Positions 55,435 to 64,000 of a DNA stretch of 64,000 bases are shown here, in pieces. A program made the position numbers and the translations under genes. The notes under the pieces were generated by a model. The model was given only the letters and a program-made list of their open reading frames with translations. It was not told the origin of the DNA and searched no databases. Position 1 is the first letter of the stretch; the number at the start of each line of letters is the position of its first letter. This DNA is from Succinivibrio dextrinosolvens (lineage in GTDB: Bacteria; Pseudomonadota; Gammaproteobacteria; Enterobacterales; Succinivibrionaceae). The DNA is taken from NCBI RefSeq assembly GCF_011065405.1, contig NZ_CP047056.1, positions 952,747-1,016,746 of the forward strand. Reading direction: 5' to 3'.

Positions 55435-56469
55435 TTATTTTCCGATATTAGATGCGATTTTTATAATAGTATCTGTATAAAAATCAGAAAAACCTGTCTC
55501 GTTTATAGATCCAGAAAGTACCTGATAGGCACGTTTAATGGCATGATAGCCCTGACGGTCTGGCTGCTGGCAGATAACAAACTTGTAAATACCAGCTCTT
55601 ACCATTTCTACAGTTGTATATATATCATCGAAGGCGATACCGATTATATCGTCCCGACCGGTTGCTATAATTGAGGCGCCAACTCCCTGAACACCGGCGC
55701 CTGTAACGTATACACAGTTTACTTCCTTATGTTCGTTTAAATATTTTGAAGTCTGAATCTGAGCCTGAATATCTGAATCATTTGATTCTATCTGACCGCA
55801 GATTTCAAAATCTACATTAAGATTATTTAATTCCTCAACAAAACCTTCGATACGTTTTCTGTGACCGTGCATCAGACTTGAACCGGTAACCACCAGAATA
55901 TTCAGCTTATCAAACTTTGAAATAAGAGAAAGCAAACCTGCACAGGTTTTACCTGCTTTCTGATAGTCAGAGCCGACATAGCAGACCCTCTTGCAGTTCT
56001 TTACATCTGAATTAACCAGAATTACCTTTATTCCTAGCAATTCACATTCATTAATCTTCTGAGCAACAGATTCTGTATCTATGGTTGCAAGACAAAGGGC
56101 AGAACATCCCATCTGCTTAAGTTCATCAATGGCATCTAAATGAGTCTGCTCATCATAGCCCTGAACTTTTTTATAAATGACGTCTACACCAAGTTCTTCA
56201 TACTCTGAGCATGCCTTCTCAATTCCTTCGATAACGCCCTCAAAAAAGATGTTTCCAACACTAGGTAGAAGAACCCCGATCTTGAAGCGATCTCTTATAC
56301 CAGATAAAGCACGGCCTGCTCTGTTTGGAACGTATCCTAATTCCTTGGCCAGAGTCTTGATTTTTAATGCTAGTTCTTTTTTTACCGAACCACGATTATG
56401 CAGTACTCTATCAACAGTTCCTCTTGATACGCCAGCGGCCTTTGCTAAAGTTTTAACTGTTACTGTCAT
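55435..56469 (-). CDS. LacI-family regulator of the xylose operon
   Basis: A 344-residue repressor-type regulator: an N-terminal helix-turn-helix and hinge (VKTLAKAAGVSRGTVDRVLH, YVPNRAGRALS) and a periplasmic-binding-protein-like effector domain (about 65-330) with GVLLPSVGNIFFEGVIEGIE. The domain belongs to the type of the sugar ABC binding proteins, consistent with control by xylose or a derivative. It is the last gene in the operon and probably acts at the palindrome 29 bp before xylF. XylR of enterics is an AraC-type protein, so this is a different regulator. Confidence 0.85.
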   Translation of the reverse strand: MTVTVKTLAKAAGVSRGTVDRVLHNRGSVKKELALKIKTLAKELGYVPNRAGRALSGIRDRFKIGVLLPSVGNIFFEGVIEGIEKACSEYEELGVDVIYKKVQGYDEQTHLDAIDELKQMGCSALCLATIDTESVAQKINECELLGIKVILVNSDVKNCKRVCYVGSDYQKAGKTCAGLLSLISKFDKLNILVVTGSSLMHGHRKRIEGFVEELNNLNVDFEICGQIESNDSDIQAQIQTSKYLNEHKEVNCVYVTGAGVQGVGASIIATGRDDIIGIAFDDIYTTVEMVRAGIYKFVICQQPDRQGYHAIKRAYQVLSGSINETGFSDFYTDTIIKIASNIGK

Positions 56470-56515
56470 CGTGTAATAATCCCAAAATTATTATTCTTAT
56501 ATTTAATTGTTATAA

Positions 56516-56543
56516 ATAGGAGGACAGACTCGTCCCCCTATTA
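56516..56543 (-). other. Hairpin between xylB and the regulator gene
   Basis: AATAGG-g-GGAC / GTCC-t-CCTATT on the minus strand with a GAGTCT loop, 9 bp after the xylB stop. It may reduce expression of the regulator relative to the kinase. Confidence 0.45.
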
Positions 56544-56551
56544 AATACAAA

Positions 56552-58729
56552 CTAATCTATAAACAGATTCTTACCGATTAGTTTGCCTGTGGTCATGTTT
56601 GCCTTGCCCTCGGCAGAGTCTTTATGTGCATATAACCACTTGTTGTTGTGAGTTAGACATCCAGACTCTCCTTCATGGGTAACTCCCTCTGGTCTGTCGG
56701 TATTAGTATCCTTAGGTAAAACCACACCAACCTTGAAATGATCATAGCCAGGAGCGACACAAGGAGCATAATGCAGAGTAGTCTCATAGAACATAACGGC
56801 CTGACCTTTTCTTACGATAAAGGTTTCAACATCGTTGGTATCAATAATACCGTCATGAACAGCAGTCATTGGAGCAACCATTAAAACTGCATCGGTAGCC
56901 GCAATGTTAAGCTCACTGTTGCGATGGTATTCAAGGCAGTTTAAGCCCTTGTTATCTCCGTTGCAGTAGCCAAACTGAACATTCAGTCCGCCAAAGACCT
57001 GATTCTTTAATACAGGCATTACAGAAGGGTCCTCTAGATAATCTACAGATGCCTTATAGTCTGTACCAGGAATTAATGGAGTCTTCTCAACCAGAGATAC
57101 AAGCTTTGCTGTATCAATATCCGTAATTACCTTTCCGTATCTTTCAAATTCAACGTCGGTAACTTCCTTGTATTTAGCAACCTCTTCACCATCAAGTTTC
57201 TTTCTCATGGTGTCCAGCTTTGAGAAGGCAGGACGAAGTGTTGGATATAAGAAGGAATACATCTTATATACCTCGTCATACATCTTAGCAACACTCTCAT
57301 TGGTTGAAGACTGCTTGTCAGAAGTCTTAACCAGTTTTGCACAGCCTTCTTCAACTGATTTGAATATACCTGCTGCAACACCAGCAAGGATAGCTGCACC
57401 TAAAGCAGGACCTTCCTTAGAGGTGGTGGTAATAATCTTGCATTTTAGAATATCTGCAAGAAGCTGACGCCAGAATGGAGACTGAGCACCGCCACCGCAG
57501 GCAGTCAACTGAACTGGATTGATATCCATCTGATGAAGAACATCAAGGTTATGACGCTGAGATAAGGTAATACCTTCAAGAACAGCTCTTGTCATATGAG
57601 CCTTTGTATGTCTTGCGCTTAAACCAAAGAAAACACCACGTGCATTAGGATCTAATACAGGAGATCTCTCACCCATCAGATATGGAAGATAAATCAGACC
57701 ATCTGAACCTACAGGACACTCTGAAGCCTTAGCAGTCATCAGATTGTAAACATCACTGCCTGCCTTAGCTTCCTGATCTTTTTCAAATGAATAAAGCTCA
57801 TCACGGGTCCAGCGTAAAGATAAACCGGCGGCTAAAGTACAAGACATAGCAGTCCAGGAATTCTCTACAGCAGCACAGAAAGTATGTACACGGCCTAATG
57901 GATCAATTGAAGGCTTGTTGGTGTGAGCAAAAATAACACCTGATGTACCCAATGTAACGAAAGCATCACCTTCTTTACATACGCCGGTTCCAAGAGCGGC
58001 AGCTGCATTATCACCTGCACCGCCAGCAACAATAGTCTTTTCGCTTAGACCGGTTAATTTTGCAATTTCAGGAGTAATGTGTCCTGCAACCGCACTTGAC
58101 TCGATAATTGGAGGTAACAGAGACTTATCAATATTAAGTTTCTCGAGAATCTCATCAGACCAGACTCTGTTAGTAATATCCAGAAGATTAGTTCCAGAAG
58201 CATCAGAAATTTCCATTGCTCTGTTGCCAGTTAACATATAGCGAACATAATCTTTTGGTAAAAGAATAGTACGACACTTGTCGTAAATCTCAGGCTCATT
58301 TTCACGAACCCATAAAATCTTTGGAGCGGTGAAACCTGTCAGTGCAGGGTTTGCATTGATTTCAATAAGTCTCTTCTTGCCTACTAATGCTGTAATCTCA
58401 TCACACTGCTTCTGAGTTCTGGCATCACACCATAGAATTGAATTTCTTAAAACCTTTCCGTTCTCATCCAACATTACAAGGCCATGCATCTGACCTGCAA
58501 TAGATAAGGCAACTACATCCTCAGCATTTACCTTGCTGTCTTCCAATACATACTTAATAGAATTGATAGTTGCATCGTACCAGAACTTAGGGTCCTGCTC
58601 TGCCCAGCCATTCTTTGGCTGTAATAAAGGATACTCGATTGTCTTTGATGAAAGAGTATTTCCGTTTTCGTCAAATAAAACTGTTTTAGTACCTGATGTA
58701 CCTAGGTCAACACCCAATAAATAACGCAT
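56552..58729 (-). CDS. xylB: Xylulokinase fused to a DUF4867 domain
   Basis: A 725-residue bifunctional protein. Residues 1 to about 490 are an FGGY xylulokinase (GVDLGTSGTKTVLFDENG, GQMHGLVMLDENGKVL, NPALTGFTAPKILWVRENEP, ACGGGAQSPFWRQLLADIL), which phosphorylates D-xylulose. Normal XylB ends there. From about 505 to 725 the sequence is DUF4867-like (FERYGKVITDIDTA, QVFGGLNVQFGYCNGDNKG, LEYHRNSELNIAATDAVLM, FYETTLHYAPCVAPGYDHFKVGVVL), a cupin-type domain of unknown function. The conserved His and Glu (LEYHRNSELN) and Cys/His (TLHYAPC) could bind a metal or a sugar. The fusion is in frame and unbroken. No xylA is visible in the window. Confidence 0.85.
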   Translation of the reverse strand: MRYLLGVDLGTSGTKTVLFDENGNTLSSKTIEYPLLQPKNGWAEQDPKFWYDATINSIKYVLEDSKVNAEDVVALSIAGQMHGLVMLDENGKVLRNSILWCDARTQKQCDEITALVGKKRLIEINANPALTGFTAPKILWVRENEPEIYDKCRTILLPKDYVRYMLTGNRAMEISDASGTNLLDITNRVWSDEILEKLNIDKSLLPPIIESSAVAGHITPEIAKLTGLSEKTIVAGGAGDNAAAALGTGVCKEGDAFVTLGTSGVIFAHTNKPSIDPLGRVHTFCAAVENSWTAMSCTLAAGLSLRWTRDELYSFEKDQEAKAGSDVYNLMTAKASECPVGSDGLIYLPYLMGERSPVLDPNARGVFFGLSARHTKAHMTRAVLEGITLSQRHNLDVLHQMDINPVQLTACGGGAQSPFWRQLLADILKCKIITTTSKEGPALGAAILAGVAAGIFKSVEEGCAKLVKTSDKQSSTNESVAKMYDEVYKMYSFLYPTLRPAFSKLDTMRKKLDGEEVAKYKEVTDVEFERYGKVITDIDTAKLVSLVEKTPLIPGTDYKASVDYLEDPSVMPVLKNQVFGGLNVQFGYCNGDNKGLNCLEYHRNSELNIAATDAVLMVAPMTAVHDGIIDTNDVETFIVRKGQAVMFYETTLHYAPCVAPGYDHFKVGVVLPKDTNTDRPEGVTHEGESGCLTHNNKWLYAHKDSAEGKANMTTGKLIGKNLFID

Positions 58730-58813
58730 ATAAAAGTTGTCCTAATTAATTATTATAGAAAAGTAACTAAAGTTAGTTTATTTGCTTGATAGATCTTTGT
58801 TAAGGAAAGAATT

Positions 58814-58833
58814 GGGGGCTTTTTAAAGCCCCC
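58814..58833. other. GC-rich hairpin between xylH and xylB
   Basis: Perfect stem GGGGGCTTT-TT-AAAGCCCCC. On the plus strand it is followed by TTTTTT, a good terminator. On the minus strand of the operon it has no T-run and probably serves as a processing or stabilising element. Confidence 0.6.
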
Positions 58834-58840
58834 TTTTTTA

Positions 58841-60004
58841 TTAGTTAGTTACGCGCTTCTTTGACATAACATCAACAACCACGGCAACCAGAAGAACTAG
58901 ACCTTTAACAGCCTTCTGCCAGTTAGCGTCAACACCAAGGATTGACATACCGTTGTTCAGCACACCCATGAAGATAGCACCGATAACAGCACCGCCAACA
59001 GTACCAACACCACCGTATGCAGATGCACCACCGATGAAGCAGGAACCGATTGCATCCAGCTCATAGCCAGTACCAGCCATAGGAGATGCTGAGTTGAAAC
59101 GAGCCACACAGACCAGAGCTGCAACAGCTGCTAATAAGCCCATGTTTACATATGACAGGAACAGTAAGCGGTTTGTATTAACACCAGACAGCTTAGCAGC
59201 CTTCTCGTTACCACCTAAAGCATAGATACGACGACCAACAACAGTCTTGTTAGCAATGAATGCGTAGATAATTACAACAGCAGCGATTAGAACTAAGATA
59301 ACTGGAATACCCTTGTTCTGAGCTAACAGTAAGCTTGAAGCAATCAGAGCAGCTAATACGATTACATGCTTGAACAGGAAGCCTGATAGAGGCTCTACTT
59401 CATAACCCTTCTTAATCTTTGAAACACGGCTGAATAGAACACCAACAACGTAGATGGCAACAATTACCATGGTGATTGCAACAGTAGTTGCATATGCATC
59501 AGCACGGTTAGCTGGTATGAATGAGGTGAACAGCTGTAAGTACTCATATGGGAATGGGTTGATGGTAATACCGTCAAGAACAATCAGAGCTAAACCACGG
59601 AACAGTAACATACCTGCTAAGGTAACGATGAATGATGGAATACGGATGTATGCAATCCAGAAACCATGCCAAGCACCGATGATAATACCTAACAGAATAC
59701 AGATAGCCATTGACATGTAAATGTTGTATTCATTGTTAACCATCAATACACCGGCAACGGCACCGATTAATGCAACGATAGAACCAACAGACAAATCGAT
59801 GTTACCGCAACCGATAATCAGGAATAACATACCTACGGCTAAGATAATAACGTAACTGTTCTGATAAATAATGTTAGTAAAGTTCTGAGGTGAGAATAGA
59901 GATCCCTTATCAGTAGACTGAATCAGAACTTCAAAGAAGATCATTACTAAAACTAACGCAATTAACAGAGAATTACGTTTGAACATGTTTAAAATATAAG
60001 CCAT
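58841..60004 (-). CDS. xylH: Xylose ABC transporter permease XylH
   Basis: A 387-residue permease of the BPD_transp_2 (ribose/xylose) class with about ten TM helices, including the conserved LFRGLALIVLDGITINPFP and SCFIGGASAYGGVGTVGGAV loops. It starts 5 bp after xylG and is longer than RbsC, as XylH normally is. Confidence 0.9.
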   Translation of the reverse strand: MAYILNMFKRNSLLIALVLVMIFFEVLIQSTDKGSLFSPQNFTNIIYQNSYVIILAVGMLFLIIGCGNIDLSVGSIVALIGAVAGVLMVNNEYNIYMSMAICILLGIIIGAWHGFWIAYIRIPSFIVTLAGMLLFRGLALIVLDGITINPFPYEYLQLFTSFIPANRADAYATTVAITMVIVAIYVVGVLFSRVSKIKKGYEVEPLSGFLFKHVIVLAALIASSLLLAQNKGIPVILVLIAAVVIIYAFIANKTVVGRRIYALGGNEKAAKLSGVNTNRLLFLSYVNMGLLAAVAALVCVARFNSASPMAGTGYELDAIGSCFIGGASAYGGVGTVGGAVIGAIFMGVLNNGMSILGVDANWQKAVKGLVLLVAVVVDVMSKKRVTN

Positions 60005-60009
60005 TTTTA

Positions 60010-61584
60010 TTATTGCTCCACAATATGTTTCTTACCGGATGTACGTAGGATTGCACCCATGATTGATTCCTGACTTGCTTCTGAACGAGGCATTTCTCCA
60101 ACAATCTTTCCTTCGTTCATAACATAAATACGATCTGACATACCTAAAATTTCTGGTAATTCAGAGGAAATCATCAGCACAGCCTTTCCTGCTTCAACAA
60201 GCTTGTTGATCAGACAGTAAATTTCGTATTTAGCACCAACGTCAATACCACGAGTAGGTTCGTCCAAAATCAGAACCTCTGGATGAGCCAGCATCCACTT
60301 AGCAAGTAGAACCTTCTGCTGGTTACCACCAGATAGATTACCTACATTCTGCATTACAGATGCACACTTGACGTTAAGATCCTGTTTCAATTCCTTGGCC
60401 TTAAGAATCTCAAGATTCTTATCTAAGACCATATTCTTTGAAACTTCTTCAAGGTTAGCCAGAGTCATATTGGCTGCGATTGGGTTCTCAAGAACCAGTC
60501 CATCGCCCTTACGATCTTCTGTTACATATGCTAAACCAGACTTAATAGCCTGAACTACAGTCTTAAACTGAACAGGCTTACCGTTCATCTTTACTTCACC
60601 ACTGATGTTTACACCGTATGAACGACCGAACAGACTCTTGGCAAATTCTGTTCTACCTGCACCCATAAGACCAGCTAGACCAACTACCTCTCCACGATGA
60701 ATCTTGATTGAAACGTTGTCATTTACCTTTCTCTTTGGATTCAGTGGGTGATGAACAGTCCAGTTGTTAACCTCTAGAAGGACCTCATCGGAGATCTTGT
60801 GGCTTGGGTCTCTCTTAGGGAAACGATCGGTTAGAGCACGTCCAACCATTCCAGCAATAATTCTGTCTTCAGAAACGTCGTGATTAGAATTATCTAGAGT
60901 CTCAATTGTTGAACCATCACGTACAACAGTAATTGAGTTTGCGATATATGAAATCTCATTTAACTTATGAGAAATAATGATGGAGGTCATTCCCTCTTTT
61001 CTGAACTTAGCGATAAGTTCTAGTAACTTCTGAGAATCATCTTCGTTCAGAGATGCTGTTGGCTCGTCAAGAATAAGTAGACGACAGTTCTTAGAAACAG
61101 CCTTTGCAATTTCAACCAGCTGCTGTTTACCAACACCAATATCTTTAATCAGAGTATGTGGATCTTCATCTAATCCAACTAAATCAAGTAACTCTTTAGC
61201 ACGCTGATAAGTTCTAGGCCAGTCAACAATACCTTTGTTCATTGAGCTTACACGCTCATTACCTAAAAACATGTTTTCAGCGATTGAAAGATAAGGTACT
61301 AATGCTAATTCCTGATGGATAATTACAATACCTTTATCTTCGGAATCATGAATTTTATTAAACTTACAGGTTTCATTATCAAAAATAATGTCACCTTCAT
61401 AAGAGCCATAAGGGTAAATTCCACTTAAGACATTCATAAGGGTAGACTTACCAGCACCGTTTTCGCCAACAAGTGCGTGGACTTCACCCTCTTTCACCTC
61501 TAAGTTAACGTCTTTTAAGGCTGTAACCTTACCAAAACGTTTGGTGATATTTTTCATCTTAAGCAATACTTTTTGCTCGGTCAT
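60010..61584 (-). CDS. xylG: Xylose ABC transporter ATPase XylG
   Basis: A 524-residue tandem-domain sugar-import ATPase. First domain: [21 protein letters not shown]. Second domain: [16 protein letters not shown] (degenerate P-loop, normal for this class), [15 protein letters not shown] and [16 protein letters not shown]. Together with XylF and XylH it imports D-xylose. Preceded by a hairpin that separates it from xylF. Confidence 0.93.
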   Translation of the reverse strand: MTEQKVLLKMKNITKRFGKVTALKDVNLEVKEGEVHALVGENGAGKSTLMNVLSGIYPYGSYEGDIIFDNETCKFNKIHDSEDKGIVIIHQELALVPYLSIAENMFLGNERVSSMNKGIVDWPRTYQRAKELLDLVGLDEDPHTLIKDIGVGKQQLVEIAKAVSKNCRLLILDEPTASLNEDDSQKLLELIAKFRKEGMTSIIISHKLNEISYIANSITVVRDGSTIETLDNSNHDVSEDRIIAGMVGRALTDRFPKRDPSHKISDEVLLEVNNWTVHHPLNPKRKVNDNVSIKIHRGEVVGLAGLMGAGRTEFAKSLFGRSYGVNISGEVKMNGKPVQFKTVVQAIKSGLAYVTEDRKGDGLVLENPIAANMTLANLEEVSKNMVLDKNLEILKAKELKQDLNVKCASVMQNVGNLSGGNQQKVLLAKWMLAHPEVLILDEPTRGIDVGAKYEIYCLINKLVEAGKAVLMISSELPEILGMSDRIYVMNEGKIVGEMPRSEASQESIMGAILRTSGKKHIVEQ

Positions 61585-61605
61585 AACGTGTTCTCTTCTC
61601 CAAAA

Positions 61606-61628
61606 CAGGCCGGAAGAATTCCGGCCTG
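61606..61628 (-). terminator. Intercistronic hairpin between xylF and xylG
   Basis: CAGGCCGGAA/TTCCGGCCTG with a TTC loop, followed by TTTTGG on the minus strand. A partial terminator of this kind normally raises the binding-protein level above the rest of the operon. Confidence 0.8.
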
Positions 61629-61650
61629 AAAAGTACTTTAACTACTTAAA

Positions 61651-62721
61651 TTATTTGATTTCCTTTTCTGTGTAGTAACCAGAATCGACTAGAACTTCCT
61701 TTAGGTTAGAGCTAGTTACAACAATTGGAGAACATAGATATGAAGGGATTACACCAGTACCATTGTTGTAGGTAGTGGTATCGTTAACTGGAACATCCTT
61801 CTTCTCTACAATTGCGTTAACCATCTTAACAACCTGGTCTGCTAGAACACGGGTATCCTTGAATACTGACATGGTCTGTAAGCCACGCTTAATATTCTTA
61901 ACTGATGGCTTATCGCAGTCCTGACCGGTTAGGATTGGGAAGTTGTCCTTGTTGTAGCCTTCAGCAACTAGAGCATTGGTAATACCATTTGCTACAGAGT
62001 CATTTGATGACAGAACTGCGTCTAACTTAACACCCTGAGGACCATACTGTACTGAAGAAATTAGGTTCTCCATACGCTTCTGAGCTTCTTCAGTTGACCA
62101 GTTCTGAGTAGCAACCTGCTCTTTCTTGGTCTGACCTGACTTACATACTAACTTGCCTGAATCTAAGTATGGCTGTAGTACGTCAATAGCACCACCCCAG
62201 AAGAAGTTAACATTGTTATCATCGATAGAACCAGTGAAGAACTCAATGTTCTTAGGAGAGGTCTTATCGTCCTTTAACTTTAATGCGTCAACAATGTAGT
62301 TACCCTGAATCTGACCAACCTTGTAGTTATCGAAGGTTGCATAGTAAGAAACTGCATCTGAGTTCATGATTAAGCGGTCATATGAAACAACTGGAATGCC
62401 CTTCTCTTTAGCGCCCTGTAGAACCTGAGTTAATGAACCACCATCAATAGGAGCAATAACTAGAACTTCACAGTTTGATGCAATCAGGTTCTCAATCTGA
62501 GAAAGCTGTGTAGGAATATCGTTGTCGCCTGCGTATAAAAGTTCAACTTTATGATTTGCTGCTTCTAACTGGTCCTTTAGATTGTGACCATCCTGGTTCC
62601 AACGCTGTAATGACTGAGTTGGCATTGAAACACCGATTTTAGCTGCGTTAGCGGTTGATGCGAAAGCAGTGCAAGCTAATACAGCACAGCAAAGAGTAGT
62701 TAAAGTTGTCTTAATCTTCAT
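61651..62721 (-). CDS. xylF: Xylose ABC transporter substrate-binding protein XylF
   Basis: A 356-residue periplasmic binding protein. Signal peptide ending STANA, then AAKIGVSMPTQSLQRWNQDG and the conserved IASNCEVLVIAPIDGGSL, PVVSYDRLI, and ILTGQDCDKPSVKNIKRGLQTMSV blocks of XylF. The ATG at 62721 is used because GAGG precedes it by six bases. Two in-frame starts upstream lie next to the operator-like palindrome. First gene of the operon. Confidence 0.93.
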   Translation of the reverse strand: MKIKTTLTTLCCAVLACTAFASTANAAKIGVSMPTQSLQRWNQDGHNLKDQLEAANHKVELLYAGDNDIPTQLSQIENLIASNCEVLVIAPIDGGSLTQVLQGAKEKGIPVVSYDRLIMNSDAVSYYATFDNYKVGQIQGNYIVDALKLKDDKTSPKNIEFFTGSIDDNNVNFFWGGAIDVLQPYLDSGKLVCKSGQTKKEQVATQNWSTEEAQKRMENLISSVQYGPQGVKLDAVLSSNDSVANGITNALVAEGYNKDNFPILTGQDCDKPSVKNIKRGLQTMSVFKDTRVLADQVVKMVNAIVEKKDVPVNDTTTYNNGTGVIPSYLCSPIVVTSSNLKEVLVDSGYYTEKEIK

Positions 62722-62749
62722 AGTAAACCTCATGTTTATTGTTTTCATC

Positions 62750-62763
62750 TGTGCACGTGCACA
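62750..62763. promoter_or_regulatory. Perfect 14 bp palindrome upstream of xylF, LacI-type operator
   Basis: TGTGCACGTGCACA, with a central CG typical of LacI-family operators, 29 bp upstream of the xylF start. The half-site spacing is wrong for CRP (four bases instead of six). The regulator encoded at the operon end is the likely ligand-responsive repressor. Confidence 0.6.
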
Positions 62764-63469
62764 AAAACATACTAATTCTGATCTAAATAAAATGCATTAT
62801 TTTCTTTTTAATTTGATTTTATTTTTAGATTCAAATCTCACTTTTTTATTATTTAATTGTTTTATAAGGAGTTTATAAAATTTTCACTTAAAATTGTATA
62901 AGCCAAATATCAATAAATTGTAAAAAATAATCTACCGTAAACGGTTTTTGTAAAAATTAGTTTTATCATAAAACTAATATTAATCTTTTTGTATTTAAAT
63001 AAGATTATTTACGTGTGTCATAGTGTGCTAAAGACACAATTGTTATTTATGTTTCCCCAGTAAACTTATTGCATATAGTTTAATATTGTGTAATTTTTAG
63101 TTTAAATTCGTCCAAAAATTTCTACTTTTTAATTAAAAAAAACGGTTATTAGAACTATTTTCAAATTTTATCTTTCTGTCTTATTGTGCTGATCCGTTGA
63201 TCAAATATGTTATTTTTTGAAGCAATAGGGCATTTAACGTGCGTTTTCTTAATGCACATGACGTGTTTTGTTTAACGAATATCGTCTAGATATTGAAATT
63301 ATTTCTTTATCTTTTTGTATATAACACCTTTTTTAGTTTGTCTAGACTAACTTATATTAGCGTAAACTAATTTTGTTACTTAATAAATCGATAATAATTT
63401 AGAAAATGACAATGAAAAAAAACACTTCTAGGCTAATAATTGTTTTTATAAATCTATAAATTATTTATT
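62764..63469. other. AT-rich region upstream of xylF
   Basis: About 700 bp, very AT-rich, without a supported gene. It contains further weak dyads: ACCG-TAAA-CGGT near 62934-62945 and a TCTAGA-centred one near 63342. The xylF promoter should be within the first 100 bp. The rest may be decayed sequence left by the IS insertion next to it. Confidence 0.5.
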
Positions 63470-64000
63470 GTTGTTGCCTTACTGGAAAAAATCACACTTC
63501 TGGCTAATGATCCGACAAAGTTTAAACAGAGCTGCCATAAAGGCATTAGAAAGTATATTGAAGAGGTCACTGTAGATAAAGCTACCGGTGAAGAAAATAA
63601 GAGTGTAAAAGTATCAACTTCACTGAATCTGGAGAAGATTGCCAAAGATGAGGCTCTGGATGGATACTATCTTATTGTAACCTCTGAAACAGAACTGTCT
63701 CTGTCTGAGGTTATAGAGAAATACCGTGGCTTATGGCGCATTGAACAGTCATTCAGAATTACCAAATCAGACATTCATGGCAGACCTGTATTCGTCATAA
63801 CACATGAGCACATCAATGCACACTTCCTTACCTGCTTTATTACTCTGACTATCTTAAGAATGCTGGAGATTAGACTTAATCGGAAGTACTCTGCAAAGGC
63901 TATTATTGATGGCTTAAATTCAGCTGTTGCGGTTGATATAGGTAAAGATATTTACCAGATTAACAGAAGAGATGAAGTTGTAGATGAGCTTGATAAGCTT
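63470..64000 (+). pseudogene. IS1634-like transposase, 5'-truncated, running off the window
   Basis: The plus-strand frame from about 63470 to the window edge reads LEKITLLANDPTKFKQSC…, EALDGYYLIVTSETELSLSE, EKYRGLWRIEQSFRITKSDIHG, RPVFVITHEHINAHFLTCF. This is the C-terminal half of a DDE transposase including the final Glu of the catalytic triad (WRIEQSFRITKSD). An in-frame stop at 63449-63451 and the absence of an ATG show that the N-terminal half is missing. It differs from the element at 6739-9123 and belongs to another IS1634/IS4-like subgroup. Confidence 0.8.

Noticed and set aside
62750-62763. CRP site before xylF
   Set aside because: The TGTGC/GCACA halves are separated by four bases instead of the six required. 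A LacI-type operator fits better.

Overview
The window looks like chromosome of an AT-rich gammaproteobacterium, most likely an anaerobic gut or rumen member of the Succinivibrionaceae (Aeromonadales). This placement is an inference. It rests on the gammaproteobacterial ruvCAB-ybgC-tolQRAB-pal-cpoB order, the pnp/rpsO pair, modF, uspE, an AcrAB-type pump and a MipA/OmpV porin, together with a low-GC xylose ABC operon, tandem amino-acid/Na+ symporters and several gene types that are frequent in gut anaerobes (AAA-ATPase-like/PD-(D/E)XK proteins, IS1634-like transposases). No 16S rRNA is present to confirm it.

Region 1 (1-6760, all minus strand) is a surface or stress-type cluster. It holds the start of an ABC ATPase overlapping a periplasmic SH3/VWA protein that resembles the extracytoplasmic part of the T6SS kinase PpkA, then an LprI-like protein, a large secreted ankyrin-repeat protein, and a second ankyrin gene decapitated by an IS1634-family element (6739-9123). 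Region 2 (9124-15300) is accessory DNA. Two AAA-ATPase-like/PD-(D/E)XK genes are each followed by a copy of a roughly 105-160 bp repeat that carries promoter-like elements and, in two copies, a terminator. A third repeat copy lies before the first gene. A small HTH protein, a higBA toxin-antitoxin pair, an orphan IS200/IS605-like end and a two-gene unit flanked by direct repeats follow.

Region 3 (15300-27350) holds a flagellin gene broken at a poly-G run, a MipA-like porin, an RND efflux operon, a BamE-like lipoprotein, uspE, modF, a GNAT/small-protein pair that looks like a toxin-antitoxin module, and a decayed NADH-flavin-reductase gene. Region 4 (27370-35240) is the core ruvCAB-ybgC-tolQRAB-pal-cpoB block. 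It combines Holliday-junction processing with envelope constriction and outer-membrane stability. Region 5 (35240-38880) is a plus-strand zinc/manganese-type ABC operon with two unusual small partner proteins and an 18 bp palindrome upstream. A DMT permease follows.

Region 6 (39995-45388) is a degenerate island at tRNA-Leu(GAG). The last 18 bp around the tRNA 3' end are repeated exactly 5.3 kb away. Between the copies lie a KfrA-like plasmid DNA-binding protein, an IS21 element with an extra third ORF, a DUF2335 membrane protein and small ORFs, but no integrase. Region 7 (45460-55220) has a soluble lytic transglycosylase, three tandem NSS-family transporters, pnp and rpsO. Region 8 (55360-62760) is a xylose operon transcribed xylF-xylG-xylH-xylB-lacI. 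The xylulokinase is fused to a DUF4867 domain and no xylose isomerase is visible. Intercistronic hairpins separate the binding protein from the rest, and a CG-centred palindrome lies just upstream of xylF. The window ends inside a 5'-truncated IS1634-like transposase.
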